Below are positions 1-11,267 of a stretch of 64,000 bases of DNA, piece by piece. This stretch comes from Actinoplanes sandaracinus (GTDB lineage Bacteria; Actinomycetota; Actinomycetes; Mycobacteriales; Micromonosporaceae). The notes beneath the pieces are model-generated. The model was given only the letters and a program-made list of their open reading frames with translations, did no database searches and was not told the origin of the DNA. The first letter of the stretch is position 1. Each line of letters begins with the position of its first letter. The DNA is taken from NCBI RefSeq assembly GCF_030009775.1, contig NZ_JASCTH010000011.1:124001-188000 (forward strand). The letters are read 5' to 3'. Position numbers and translations under genes: made by a program.

Positions 1-1143
1 ACTGTTCCGCCCGGCACGCCGCTGGTGCTGGCCGACCAGACGGTGCGGCAGGTGGCGCACATCAGCGTGGGCGGTGATCAGGTGCGCCTCCGGCTCACGA
101 ACGAGTTCGGCGACACCCCGCTGCGGATCGGTGCGGTGCGCGTCGCGATCCGGGCCGGTGCCGGCGCGAGCACCGACGCCCGCCCCGGCACCGATCGCCG
201 GGTCACCTTCGGTGGCCGCGCAGCGGTGACGGTGCCGGCGGGGGCGCCGCTGGTCAGCGATCCGGTCAGCCTTCCCGTGCCGGCCGGCGGTGATCTGCTG
301 ATCAGCATTCATCTGCCGGAGCGCACCCCGGTCACCACGCTGGCCGCCTTCGCGTTCCAGGAGAACGCCGTCGCGGCCGGCGACGTCACCGGAGACCGGC
401 GGATCCGCCCCACCGCCACGGTCACGCAGTACCTCTTCCTGTCGGGGGTGAGCGTGCGCGGCGGCGGTGGAACGGTGGTCACTCTCGGGGACTCGATCAC
501 CAACGGAGCGAACACCAGGACGAACGCCAACCACCGGTGGCCGGATCATCTGGCGGCCCGGTTCCGGGAGGCACGCATCCCCCTCGGCGTGGCGAACGTG
601 GGCGTCTCCGGCAACCGGCTGCTGCACGACCCGAATCCGCCGGCCGGCAGCCCGGCCGAGGCGTTCGCGGCGTACTTCGCGCAGAGCGCGCTGCGCCGCT
701 TCGACCGGGACGTGACGGCTCAGCCGGGCGCCACCCACCTGGTGGTGTTGCTCGGGGTGAACGATCTCGGTCACCCGGGAACGGTCGCCCCGCTCGACGA
801 GACGGTCGGGGCGGACGACCTGATCTGGGGGCACCGGCAGTTGATCGCCCGGGCCCGGCAGGCGGGCCTGCGGGCGTACGGCGCGACGGTCCTGCCGTTC
901 AAGGGCGACACGCTCGGCTTCTACAGCCCGGAGAACGAGCGTAAGCGGTCCGCGCTGAACCAGTGGATCCGGAGTTCCGGCGAGTACGACGGGGTGATCG
1001 ACTTCGACGCCGCGGTCCGGGACGCCTCCGATCCGCAACGGCTGGCCGCCGCGTACGACAGTGGCGACCACCTGCACCCGAACGACGCCGGGATGGCCGC
1101 GATGGCCGCCGCCGTACCGCTCAGGCTGTTTCGGAGGCCTTAG
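1..1143 (+). CDS. SGNH/GDSL-family hydrolase, 5' end outside the window
   Basis: The frame is open from base 1 and lacks its start and any signal peptide, so the gene begins upstream. Visible SGNH blocks in order are GDSITNG (catalytic Ser near codon 165 of the visible part), the Gly block GVSGNRLL, the Asn block GVNDLG, and the C-terminal DHLHPND with the catalytic Asp/His. The roughly 150 residues before the GDS block look like a beta-rich accessory domain. Family members are secreted or cell-associated esterases, but the substrate cannot be read here. The last 23 bases overlap the 3' end of the convergent tmk gene. Confidence 0.85.
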   Translation, partial: TVPPGTPLVLADQTVRQVAHISVGGDQVRLRLTNEFGDTPLRIGAVRVAIRAGAGASTDARPGTDRRVTFGGRAAVTVPAGAPLVSDPVSLPVPAGGDLLISIHLPERTPVTTLAAFAFQENAVAAGDVTGDRRIRPTATVTQYLFLSGVSVRGGGGTVVTLGDSITNGANTRTNANHRWPDHLAARFREARIPLGVANVGVSGNRLLHDPNPPAGSPAEAFAAYFAQSALRRFDRDVTAQPGATHLVVLLGVNDLGHPGTVAPLDETVGADDLIWGHRQLIARARQAGLRAYGATVLPFKGDTLGFYSPENERKRSALNQWIRSSGEYDGVIDFDAAVRDASDPQRLAAAYDSGDHLHPNDAGMAAMAAAVPLRLFRRP

Positions 1144-3193
1144 CGTCGGCGGTGAGCAGGCCCGCCAGCCGGGCGGTGACCGCCTCGGCGATCTCGTCGA
1201 CGGGACGGGCGGCGTCCAGCACCAGGTAACGCTTGGGGTCTGAGGCCGCCAGGTCGAGGAAGGCGTACCGGACCCGTTCGTGGAACGCCCGGGACTCGCT
1301 CTCCAGCCGGTCGGTGCCCTCGCCGCGGTCGTCCACCCGGGTCAGGCCCACTCCGGGGTCGACGTCGAGCAGGACCACCAGGTCGGGCTTGAGGCCGCCG
1401 GTGGCCCACGCGGACAGCCAGGAGATCTCCTGGACCGGCAGGGTACGGCCGGCGCCCTGGTAGGCCAGCGACGAGTCGACATAGCGGTCGCTGATGACGA
1501 CCGCTCCCCGGGACAGGGCGGGCCGGACCACCGTGGCGACGTGGTGTGCCCGGTCGGCGGCGTAGAGCAGCGCCTCGGCCCGCGCCGACGGCGCCTCGGT
1601 CTTGTCCAGGACCAGTGCGCGGATCCGGGCGCCGATGTCGGTGGCGCCGGGTTCGCGGGTGACCACCACGTCCCGGCCCTCGGTCTTGAGCGTGTCGGCG
1701 AGGCGGGTGACCTGGGTCGACTTGCCGGCGCCCTCGCCGCCTTCGAAGACCACGAAGACGCCGGAGCGGGTGAACGACTCGGGCGGGGAGAGCGGGCGGC
1801 CGCGCAGCGAGCCGATCAGGTCGGGCAGAACCGGCACGCCCGGCTTGTCGTCCATCTGGCGGAAGGAGCCGATGCCGACCCAGATGCCGATGGCGCCGGC
1901 CACCAGCAGCAGGATCCTGGTGGACGAGACGTCGAAGCCGACCGGCCCGAACTCGACCCGGCGGGAGCTGCCGAGACCGACCAGGATGCCGGCGCCGGCG
2001 ATCGCCAGGAGCAGCACGGTCCGGACACCGATCTGCACGACGGCGAAGACCCGGCCCCGCAGCGCGTCCTCGATCTCGCCGTAGAGCAGCGTGGTGCCGG
2101 CCAGGAACGCCATGCCGGCGCCGGCGCCGACCAGCAGCGCCCCGACCAGGGCGATGGAGAGGTGGAAGGCCAGGCCGAGGAACATCACCGCGCCGCTGGC
2201 GAGCACGATGCTCATGCCGAACCAGCGGCGCCGGGACAGGTCCTTCACGATCATCGGGCCGAGCCCGATGCCGAGGGCGAGGCCCATGAAGATGACGCCG
2301 AACAGCAGGGAGAAGGCGGCTTCACCGGCCCCCAGCGATTTGGCGTAGGTCGGTGCCGCGCCGATCACGACGCCCCCGGCCGCGAAGGCGCCGAAGATGC
2401 CGAGCACCAGGCCCCGGACCATCGGGGTCTGGCCGATGAACTTCCACCCGTCGAGGAACTGGCGGCCCATGCTCTGTTCGGCGGCGACTTTCTTGCGTTC
2501 CTCGCTCTTGCCGCCGATCTCGCGGATGCCGAAGAACACGACGATCGCGGTGGCCAGCCGGGAGAGCGCGTTGATGTAGAGGGCGATCTGCACGGGTTGC
2601 GCCCAGGCCGGCAGCGACGCCCCCGACTGCTCCAGGCCGGCGGTGAGCGCGGCGAGCATCAGCGCGGCCAGGATCGGCGTGATCCCGTAGGTGGTGACCA
2701 GGGTGAGCTGGTTCGAGACCTCGATCTGCGATTTCGGGATCAGGTTCGGGACCGCGGCTTCCTTGGCCGGGATCCAGATCAGCGTGATCGACTCACCGAT
2801 GACAGTGGCGACGAGGGCCCAGGTGACGGTCAGGGTCGGGGAGCCGCCGAGCAGCGGAACCAGCGGGATCGAGCCGTAGATGACGAACCGCAGCAGGTCG
2901 ACGATGACCATCGTGTAGCGGCGGTCGAACCGGTCGGCGACGACGCCCGCGATCGGGCCGAGGATCAGGGCGGGCAGCAGGCGTACGGCGATGGTGCTGC
3001 CGAACGCCGCACCCTTGGCCGCTGTGTTCTCGAACTGAGCCTGGGCGAAGAGCGCGGTGGCCAGAAGGCCGATCCAGTCGCCGAAGGAGGCGCCCGCCAG
3101 CACCAGCCAGAGCCGGCGGAAGCCGCGGCGACGCAGGACGGAGCGAAGCGCCGCTATCCCGGAGAGGTCGACGGGCCCCGGGTCCTGGTGCAT
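1121..3193 (-). CDS. tmk: MFS permease-thymidylate kinase fusion (dTMP kinase)
   Basis: A 690-residue two-domain protein. Residues about 20-440 are hydrophobic with roughly 12 membrane segments of MFS type. Residues about 479-690 form a complete thymidylate kinase with P-loop GGEGAGKST near residue 485, the REPG loop and the SDRYVDSSLAYQG motif. The kinase makes dTDP from dTMP; the role of the permease half is unknown. I chose ATG at 3193; the frame stays open upstream but without conserved sequence. A GGGAGGT lies 18 nt before this ATG, which is long, so the exact start is uncertain. A -10-like TACAGT lies at 3242-3237. Confidence 0.88.
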   Translation of the reverse strand: MHQDPGPVDLSGIAALRSVLRRRGFRRLWLVLAGASFGDWIGLLATALFAQAQFENTAAKGAAFGSTIAVRLLPALILGPIAGVVADRFDRRYTMVIVDLLRFVIYGSIPLVPLLGGSPTLTVTWALVATVIGESITLIWIPAKEAAVPNLIPKSQIEVSNQLTLVTTYGITPILAALMLAALTAGLEQSGASLPAWAQPVQIALYINALSRLATAIVVFFGIREIGGKSEERKKVAAEQSMGRQFLDGWKFIGQTPMVRGLVLGIFGAFAAGGVVIGAAPTYAKSLGAGEAAFSLLFGVIFMGLALGIGLGPMIVKDLSRRRWFGMSIVLASGAVMFLGLAFHLSIALVGALLVGAGAGMAFLAGTTLLYGEIEDALRGRVFAVVQIGVRTVLLLAIAGAGILVGLGSSRRVEFGPVGFDVSSTRILLLVAGAIGIWVGIGSFRQMDDKPGVPVLPDLIGSLRGRPLSPPESFTRSGVFVVFEGGEGAGKSTQVTRLADTLKTEGRDVVVTREPGATDIGARIRALVLDKTEAPSARAEALLYAADRAHHVATVVRPALSRGAVVISDRYVDSSLAYQGAGRTLPVQEISWLSAWATGGLKPDLVVLLDVDPGVGLTRVDDRGEGTDRLESESRAFHERVRYAFLDLAASDPKRYLVLDAARPVDEIAEAVTARLAGLLTADAKASETA

Positions 3194-3236
3194 ATCCGTG
3201 CTGATGGCCCTACCTCCCGTGGTCAGTGCTCGGAGC

Positions 3237-3242
3237 ACTGTA
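3237..3242 (-). promoter_or_regulatory. Candidate -10 element of tmk
   Basis: TACAGT on the minus strand, about 45 nt before the chosen tmk start. It fits the actinobacterial TANNNT pattern. No clear -35 is seen. Confidence 0.35.
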
Positions 3243-3322
3243 ACCGCTCGGTTCACCGACGTGGGGCAACCACGATCGGGTGGAGCAGAGATGAATGTCT
3301 TTCGTGTTAATCGAGTAAGGGA

Positions 3323-3328
3323 TAACGT
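3323..3328 (+). promoter_or_regulatory. Candidate -10 (TAACGT) for a leaderless mRNA
   Basis: TAACGT ends 7 nt before the GTG start at 3335, so transcription would begin at or near the start codon. No good ribosome binding site is present at that start. Confidence 0.4.
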
Positions 3329-3334
3329 GCTCGC

Positions 3335-4540
3335 GTGCTCACTGACCGCATCGCCCTGCGCCGGCGGCTCGACCGGATCACCGGCCATCTCGAGACCCCG
3401 GTCGCGGTGATCGACCTGGCGGCCTTCGACGACAATGCGGACCGGCTGACCGCGCGGGCGGGCGGCAAGCCGATCCGGGTGGCGAGCAAGTCGGTGCGCT
3501 GCCGCGCCCTCCTGGAGCGGGTGCTCGCCCGGCCCGGCTGGCGCGGAGTGATGGCCTACACACTGCCCGAGGCGGTCTGGCTGGTGCGCTCCGGCGTGAC
3601 CGATGACGTGCTGGTGGCCTACCCCACCACGGATCGGGCCGCGCTGCGAGAGGTCCTCTCGGACCCGGTTCTGACCGCGGCGATCACCATCATGGTGGAC
3701 CATCCGTCCCAGCTCGACCTGGTCGATCAGGTCGTGCCCGGGGACGGGCGCCCGGCCGTACGCGTATGTATTGATCTTGATGCTTCCTGGCGGCCCGCCG
3801 GATCGCTGCACATCGGCGTGCGCCGGTCCCCCGTGCACTCGGCCGCGCAGGCCGGCGCTCTCGCCCGGGCCATCACCGCGAGAAGCGGATTCAAGCTCGT
3901 CGGGGTGATGTGTTATGAGGCACACATCGCCGGGCTCGGCGACGACCCGCCCGGCCGGGCACTGCGGGCCCGGGCCATCCGGATGATGCAGAGCCGCGCC
4001 TTCCCCGAACTGCGCGCGCGCCGGGCGGCCGCGGTCCGGGCGGTGAGCGCGCACGCCGAGCTGGAGTTCGTCAACGGCGGCGGGACCGGCAGCGTGGCCG
4101 CGACCAGCGCCGATCCGGCGGTCACCGAGGTCACCGCGGGCTCCGGTCTGTACGGCCCCATGCTCTTCGACTCCTACCGCAGCTGGCGTCCCACCCCGGC
4201 GGCGTTCTTCGCCCTCTCCGTGGTGCGCCGCCCGGCTCCCCGGATCGCCACCGTGCTGGGTGGCGGCTGGATCGCCTCCGGCACCGCGGAGACGTCCCGC
4301 CTGCCCGTCCCGTGGCTGCCCGAGGGCCTGCGGTTGAAGGCCGACGAGGGCGCGGGCGAGGTGCAGACCCCGCTACTGGGCACGGCCGCCGAGAAGTTGC
4401 GGCCGGGTGACCGGGTGTGGTTCCGGCACGCCAAGGCCGGCGAGCTGTGCGAGCACGTCAACGAGCTTCAACTGGTCGACGGCGAGTCAGCCGCGCCGGC
4501 CCTCACGTACCGCGGAGAAGGCCGTGCGTTCCTGGGGTAG
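3335..4540 (+). CDS. PLP-dependent amino-acid deaminase/aldolase (alanine racemase N-terminal fold)
   Basis: 401 residues. The N-terminal part matches the PLP-binding barrel of the alanine racemase/D-threonine aldolase/D-serine dehydratase group; K52 in VASKSVR is the expected Schiff-base lysine. The C-terminal third (about 290-400) fits the small beta domain of DSD1-like enzymes. The likely role is retro-aldol cleavage or deamination of a hydroxy amino acid; the substrate is not determined. It is convergent with the TetR gene, with 7 nt between stops. Together with the oxidase at 5353 it forms a set I recall from other actinobacteria. Confidence 0.8.
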   Translation: MLTDRIALRRRLDRITGHLETPVAVIDLAAFDDNADRLTARAGGKPIRVASKSVRCRALLERVLARPGWRGVMAYTLPEAVWLVRSGVTDDVLVAYPTTDRAALREVLSDPVLTAAITIMVDHPSQLDLVDQVVPGDGRPAVRVCIDLDASWRPAGSLHIGVRRSPVHSAAQAGALARAITARSGFKLVGVMCYEAHIAGLGDDPPGRALRARAIRMMQSRAFPELRARRAAAVRAVSAHAELEFVNGGGTGSVAATSADPAVTEVTAGSGLYGPMLFDSYRSWRPTPAAFFALSVVRRPAPRIATVLGGGWIASGTAETSRLPVPWLPEGLRLKADEGAGEVQTPLLGTAAEKLRPGDRVWFRHAKAGELCEHVNELQLVDGESAAPALTYRGEGRAFLG

Positions 4541-4547
4541 ACGAACC

Positions 4548-5177
4548 TCAGGCGGAGACGTGGCGGTGCAGATATTCCCTTATGAGCGCCTTGGCCTCGG
4601 TCAGGACGGCCTCGTCACCGGTAGTCTCCCGGCGGAACGCGAGCTTGATCAGCGCGTCCGCCGCCTCGACCGAGATCTGCAGCGCGAACCGCAGCCGGCC
4701 CCGGTCGGCGAGCTTGAACTGGTCGATCAGCAGCTCGGCCAGGCGCTCGGCGATGACGGCGTTGTTGTCGCGGTCGGAGTCCAGCAGATGCAGGTCGACC
4801 ACGTCACCGAAGTGCAGCGTCCGGAAACCCGGCACGCTGCGGTGCATGTGGATGTACGCGTCGATCGCCGCATCGACCGCGTCCCACCAATGGGCGAAGG
4901 TCTCGCTGGCGAAACGGTCGGACAGACTGTGCAGATAGGCGTCCATGTTGCGCAGCGCGAGCGCCTGGACGATGGCCCGCTTGTCCGGGAAGAACTGATA
5001 GACCGAGCCGATGGCGACTTCGGCGCGCTCGGCGAGCAGCGTCGTGGTCAAACCCTCATAACCGACCTCGTCCACCAGCTCAGCACAGGCGTCGAGCATG
5101 CGCTGCACCCGGGCAACGCTTCTGCCCTGCACCGGAACTCGCCTCAGCGGTCCGGTGCTGACGGTTGGTGTCGACAC
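4548..5177 (-). CDS. TetR/AcrR-family transcriptional regulator
   Basis: 209 residues. The N-terminal helix-turn-helix is typical: helix 1 at RVQRMLDACAEL, then the recognition part AERAEVAIGSVYQFFPDKRAIV around residues 50-72. The ligand domain is not assignable. The start is GTG at 5177 with GGGAG upstream. It is divergent from the FAD oxidase at 5353, and a perfect 15-bp palindrome lies between them, so autoregulation and control of the oxidase is the natural reading. Confidence 0.88.
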   Translation of the reverse strand: MSTPTVSTGPLRRVPVQGRSVARVQRMLDACAELVDEVGYEGLTTTLLAERAEVAIGSVYQFFPDKRAIVQALALRNMDAYLHSLSDRFASETFAHWWDAVDAAIDAYIHMHRSVPGFRTLHFGDVVDLHLLDSDRDNNAVIAERLAELLIDQFKLADRGRLRFALQISVEAADALIKLAFRRETTGDEAVLTEAKALIREYLHRHVSA

Positions 5178-5221
5178 GCGTCGCCACTCCCTCTCAGCAG
5201 TGAGATCGTCTCGCGGCGGGG

Positions 5222-5236
5222 GATTTCATCGAAATC
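5222..5236. promoter_or_regulatory. Candidate TetR operator, 15-bp palindrome
   Basis: GATTTC-ATC-GAAATC is a perfect 6-3-6 inverted repeat in the TetR/oxidase divergent region (5178-5352). A weaker, wider repeat TGAGATC/GATCTCA flanks it. Confidence 0.4.
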
Positions 5237-5352
5237 GTCACCGTCGCGAATAGATCTCATCATTAAAAAGAACGTTACTCGGATCAACGAGCGAGGCGCA
5301 TCGACGGGACGCCGGGTGCCGGTGTCCGCTCGGACGGAGGACAAAGGCCGGA

Positions 5353-6651
5353 ATGACTACACCCGTTAACGCCCGCCGCTGGACCAACTGGGGCCGCAAT
5401 CAGGAGTCCATCGCCGACGTGCTGACACCCGGCAGCGTCGATGAGGTCGTCGCCCATGTGAAACAGGCCGGGGAGAGCGGCCGCCGGATCAAAGTGGTCG
5501 GCAGCGGGCATTCGTTCACCCCCATCGCGGTCGCCGACGACCAGCGGATGTTCGTACACCGACTCAACCGGCTCGTCGCCGTCGACGGCCACCTGGTCAC
5601 CGTCCAGGCGGGGATGCCGCTGTCCGTTCTCAACGCCCTGCTGACCGAGCACGGGCTGGCCCTGCCCAACCTCGGCGACATCGACGCGCAGACCGTCGCC
5701 GGGGCGATCTCCACCGGCACGCACGGCACCGGCATGGCACACTCCACACTGGCCTCGTGCGTCGAGGCGGTGACGATGGTGACCGCGGCCGGCGAGGTCG
5801 AGCGCTTCACCTCCGGCGCGCCGGAGTTCCCGGCGGTCCGGCTCGGCCTGGGCGCGCTCGGGATCATCGTCGACGTGACGTTGCGGTGCGTGCCCGCGTT
5901 CACGCTGCTCGCCGACGAACGGCCGATGCCGTTGACGGACGTGCTGGCCGGTATCGACGAGTGGATGCCGGAGTTCGACCACGTCGAGTTCTTCTGGTAC
6001 CCGTACACCGACCGGGCCCAGCTCAAGCGCAACAAGCGGGTCTCCGAGAACGACCGGCCCCTGTCGGGGTTCCGTGCCTGGCTCGACGACGACTTCCTCT
6101 CCAACACCGTCTGGCAGGGCGTCTGCGCGCTCGGCCGGCGCTTCCCGGGGACGGTTCCGGCGCTCAGCGCCGTCTCCGCCCGCGCGCTGAGCGCGCGCTC
6201 CTACACCGGCCGGTCCGACCAAGTCTTCTGCTCACTCCGCAAGGTCAAATTCACCGAGATGGAGTACGAGGTACCGCGCGCCGCCCTGCCCGAGGCACTC
6301 GACGCCATCCGGAGGATCCTCGACCGGCTCCCGTTCAAGGTCCAGTTCCCGGTGGAGGTGCGGTTCACCGGGCCGGACGACGTGTGGCTGTCGCACGGGT
6401 ACGGCCGGGAGTCCGCCTACATCGCCGTGCACCAGTACATCGGCAGCCCGTACGAGCCGTACTTCCGGGCCGTTGAGGAGGTCTGCGCGGCGCTGGGCGG
6501 GCGGCCGCACTGGGGGAAGCTGCACTACCGGGACGCGGCTTCACTGCGTGCCGCGTACCCCCGCTTCGACGACTTCCTGGCCGTGCGGGACCGCCTCGAC
6601 CCGAAGCGGGTCTTCGCCAACGACTACCTGAAGCGCGTCCTGGGCGGTTGA
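5353..6651 (+). CDS. FAD-binding D-arabinono-1,4-lactone oxidase/alditol oxidase family protein
   Basis: 432 residues, usual for the family. The FAD domain begins with VVGSGHSFTPIA; H53 is where VAO-type enzymes attach FAD covalently. SISTGTHGTG-like FAD contacts (here AISTGTHGTG) follow near residue 120. The C-terminal ALO domain ends with the family HWGK motif (RPHWGKLHY) and the FANDYL tail. It should oxidise a sugar lactone or polyol with O2 or another acceptor; xylitol oxidase is an equal alternative. ATG at 5353 has AAGG 6 nt upstream. Confidence 0.85.
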   Translation: MTTPVNARRWTNWGRNQESIADVLTPGSVDEVVAHVKQAGESGRRIKVVGSGHSFTPIAVADDQRMFVHRLNRLVAVDGHLVTVQAGMPLSVLNALLTEHGLALPNLGDIDAQTVAGAISTGTHGTGMAHSTLASCVEAVTMVTAAGEVERFTSGAPEFPAVRLGLGALGIIVDVTLRCVPAFTLLADERPMPLTDVLAGIDEWMPEFDHVEFFWYPYTDRAQLKRNKRVSENDRPLSGFRAWLDDDFLSNTVWQGVCALGRRFPGTVPALSAVSARALSARSYTGRSDQVFCSLRKVKFTEMEYEVPRAALPEALDAIRRILDRLPFKVQFPVEVRFTGPDDVWLSHGYGRESAYIAVHQYIGSPYEPYFRAVEEVCAALGGRPHWGKLHYRDAASLRAAYPRFDDFLAVRDRLDPKRVFANDYLKRVLGG

Positions 6652-6667
6652 GTCCAGGCGGTCGAGT

Positions 6668-6698
6668 CTCGGGAGCCGAGCCTGGCCCGGCTCCCGAG
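6668..6698. terminator. Bidirectional terminator between the oxidase gene and topA
   Basis: An 11-bp perfect stem CTCGGGAGCCG / CGGCTCCCGAG with a 9-nt loop lies between two convergent stops. There is no long T run, as is common in high-GC actinobacteria. Confidence 0.65.
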
Positions 6699-6706
6699 GA
6701 CCGCCC

Positions 6707-9532
<2,826 letters not shown>

Positions 9533-9729
9533 GGCACTCCTCGATATTGAGACCCTCGGCGCTCCTCGCTCCGCTCGGCGGAGCACAGACGTTCAACGTA
9601 ACGCGCCGGACCAGCAACCATTCCCGGGGAACCCCGCAGTCGGATGGTAACGGTCCGGCCACCGCGTGCATCCGACCGCGACACCGTACACCGGGAAGTG
9701 ACTGTAATGTCGGACACAATCAGTGAAGA

Positions 9730-10557
9730 TCACGCGAGTGCACCGCCGGGCCAGAATTCCTCCGGGGCTGCTGAGGGACGCTCTCCGACCAGCTCGGCGA
9801 GCCGCCGCAGACGCCGGGCCCCGGTGATGAGGTACCGCCGTCCGTCATCCGACACGCGGCCCGCCAGACCGGCCCGGACCAGCGCGGCTTCCACCACGTG
9901 GCGGTCCTTTCCGGGGTCCAGGCCGAGCGCGTAGCCACCCGGCCGCGGGCCGCCCGCGGCGGCCACCCAGAGCCGCATCCGCGGCCCGGAGAGGAAGAGC
10001 TGCGCGGATGCCTCCGGCCAGGCGCGGGCAAGACCGTTCAACCTTCGGGAGTACGCCGTGCGCACGTCGAACAGCGGTGCGGGCGGCCCGGCCGGAGGGT
10101 CGTCGCCGGAGGGCGTTTCCGCCGCTCCGGGGCTGTCGGCCGGCTCCGTGGGGCCCGGTTCGTCAGCCGTCGTCGGGTGTTCCGGCGTGACGATCGCCTC
10201 TTTTCTGGCGGAGAGCTCGATCGCGCGTACCCCATCGGGATCTTGATCTTCTGGAACCGGGGCCCAGGTGGCCGTGAGGCCGCGGGCGCCCATCTCGGTG
10301 ACCAGCACATGGACGCGCCAGGCGGCATCCACCCGGACCGAGACGCGGGCCGTGCCGCCCATCCGGTCGAGCCGGCCGGGACCGGCCAGCAGGCCGGCGA
10401 GATCGGCGGGCGACGGCTCGATGGTCTCGGCGCCGAACATCGACAGCTGACGGCCGGCCCGCGGGCCGGCCGTGCCTCGCGGGACGATCCTCTTCGCCAC
10501 CGGAACCGGCGGGGGGAGCACCTCCCGCGGGATCAGCGGCCAGCCGGAATCGCTCAT
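9730..10557 (-). CDS. Conserved hypothetical protein
   Basis: 275 residues, function not recognised. Residues about 1-115 (basic, then a mixed alpha/beta stretch) and about 165-275 look like two folded parts, joined by a Pro/Glu/Thr-rich linker near 118-160. There is no signal peptide or membrane helix, so it is probably cytoplasmic. A similar protein next to topA is, as far as I recall, common in Micromonosporaceae. It follows the lipoprotein gene by 19 nt on the same strand and is probably co-transcribed with it. Confidence 0.72.
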   Translation of the reverse strand: MSDSGWPLIPREVLPPPVPVAKRIVPRGTAGPRAGRQLSMFGAETIEPSPADLAGLLAGPGRLDRMGGTARVSVRVDAAWRVHVLVTEMGARGLTATWAPVPEDQDPDGVRAIELSARKEAIVTPEHPTTADEPGPTEPADSPGAAETPSGDDPPAGPPAPLFDVRTAYSRRLNGLARAWPEASAQLFLSGPRMRLWVAAAGGPRPGGYALGLDPGKDRHVVEAALVRAGLAGRVSDDGRRYLITGARRLRRLAELVGERPSAAPEEFWPGGALA

Positions 10558-10576
10558 CGGATCGCCGGCACCGTGC

Positions 10577-11107
10577 TCATTGACACTCTGGCAGGGAGTC
10601 GAAGGCCTGTCTCAGCTCGACCGACTCGAGCGTGGCGGTGTCGAGGTTGCTGCGCTCGTAGCTGGTGGTGAGCTGCCCGACGACCTTGCCGACCTCGTCG
10701 TAGAAGGCCTTGGACGGGCTGGTGGCGAGGGCCTGGATGCCGGTGCGCGCCTGGCCGTAGGCATCGCGGATCCCGGCGAGCGAGTGCTGGAAACCGTCGG
10801 CGATGGCCTCGCCGTTCGTCACGTCGGGAACGCCCGCCTTCTCCACGCCGGCCCGCGCCTGTTCGCTCGCTGAGGCGGCGCCGTCGAAGAGGCGGGCCAG
10901 GTTCTCTTTCGCCTGGCCCGGCGTGGTCTCGGCGGTCATCTGCTGCTGGGTGCGGCTGGTCAGCGAGTCGAGCTCGCTGCGCCAGGGGGTCAGCGTGTTG
11001 CAGACCAGCGCTGCCCAGGCGTGCGCGCCGGGCCGGCTGGAACACGCGGCCAGCGGGGCGGCGAACACGAGGACGAGAGCCAGGGAGATCGGTCGGACCG
11101 CGCGCAT
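10577..11107 (-). CDS. Secreted lipoprotein of unknown function
   Basis: 176 residues. An N-terminal signal with lipobox PLAAC gives lipidation at C22. The mature part is mainly helical, with possible coiled coils, and has two further cysteines (one near the N-terminus, one in the final PECQ). No enzyme motif is visible. It should sit on the outer face of the membrane. The ATG at 11107 has TACCCT 7 nt upstream and no ribosome binding site, pointing to a leaderless transcript. Confidence 0.78.
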   Translation of the reverse strand: MRAVRPISLALVLVFAAPLAACSSRPGAHAWAALVCNTLTPWRSELDSLTSRTQQQMTAETTPGQAKENLARLFDGAASASEQARAGVEKAGVPDVTNGEAIADGFQHSLAGIRDAYGQARTGIQALATSPSKAFYDEVGKVVGQLTTSYERSNLDTATLESVELRQAFDSLPECQ

Positions 11108-11113
11108 GGAAGC

Positions 11114-11119
11114 AGGGTA
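11114..11119 (-). promoter_or_regulatory. Candidate -10 (TACCCT) for a leaderless lipoprotein mRNA
   Basis: TACCCT on the minus strand ends exactly 7 nt before the ATG at 11107. Confidence 0.42.
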
Positions 11120-11219
11120 CGGCTACGGTCGGACACTCCACACGCCTCGATCGAGTCAATGAACTTTTTTCAATGTGGCGGGACTCGGACCGCCCGGCCG
11201 CGGGCCGGCGAGATCAGCC

Positions 11220-11249
11220 GAAAGGCACCCGGTCTCCCGGGTGCCTTTC
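11220..11249. terminator. Strong terminator downstream of hppA
   Basis: A 13-bp perfect stem GAAAGGCACCCGG / CCGGGTGCCTTTC with a 4-nt loop starts 19 nt after the hppA stop. Confidence 0.8.
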
Positions 11250-11267
11250 GTCCTGCTGCGAGATTTG

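Noticed and set aside
3194..4054. N-terminal extension of the thymidylate kinase frame
   Set aside because: It runs through the promoter and antisense to the aldolase gene, with no family similarity.
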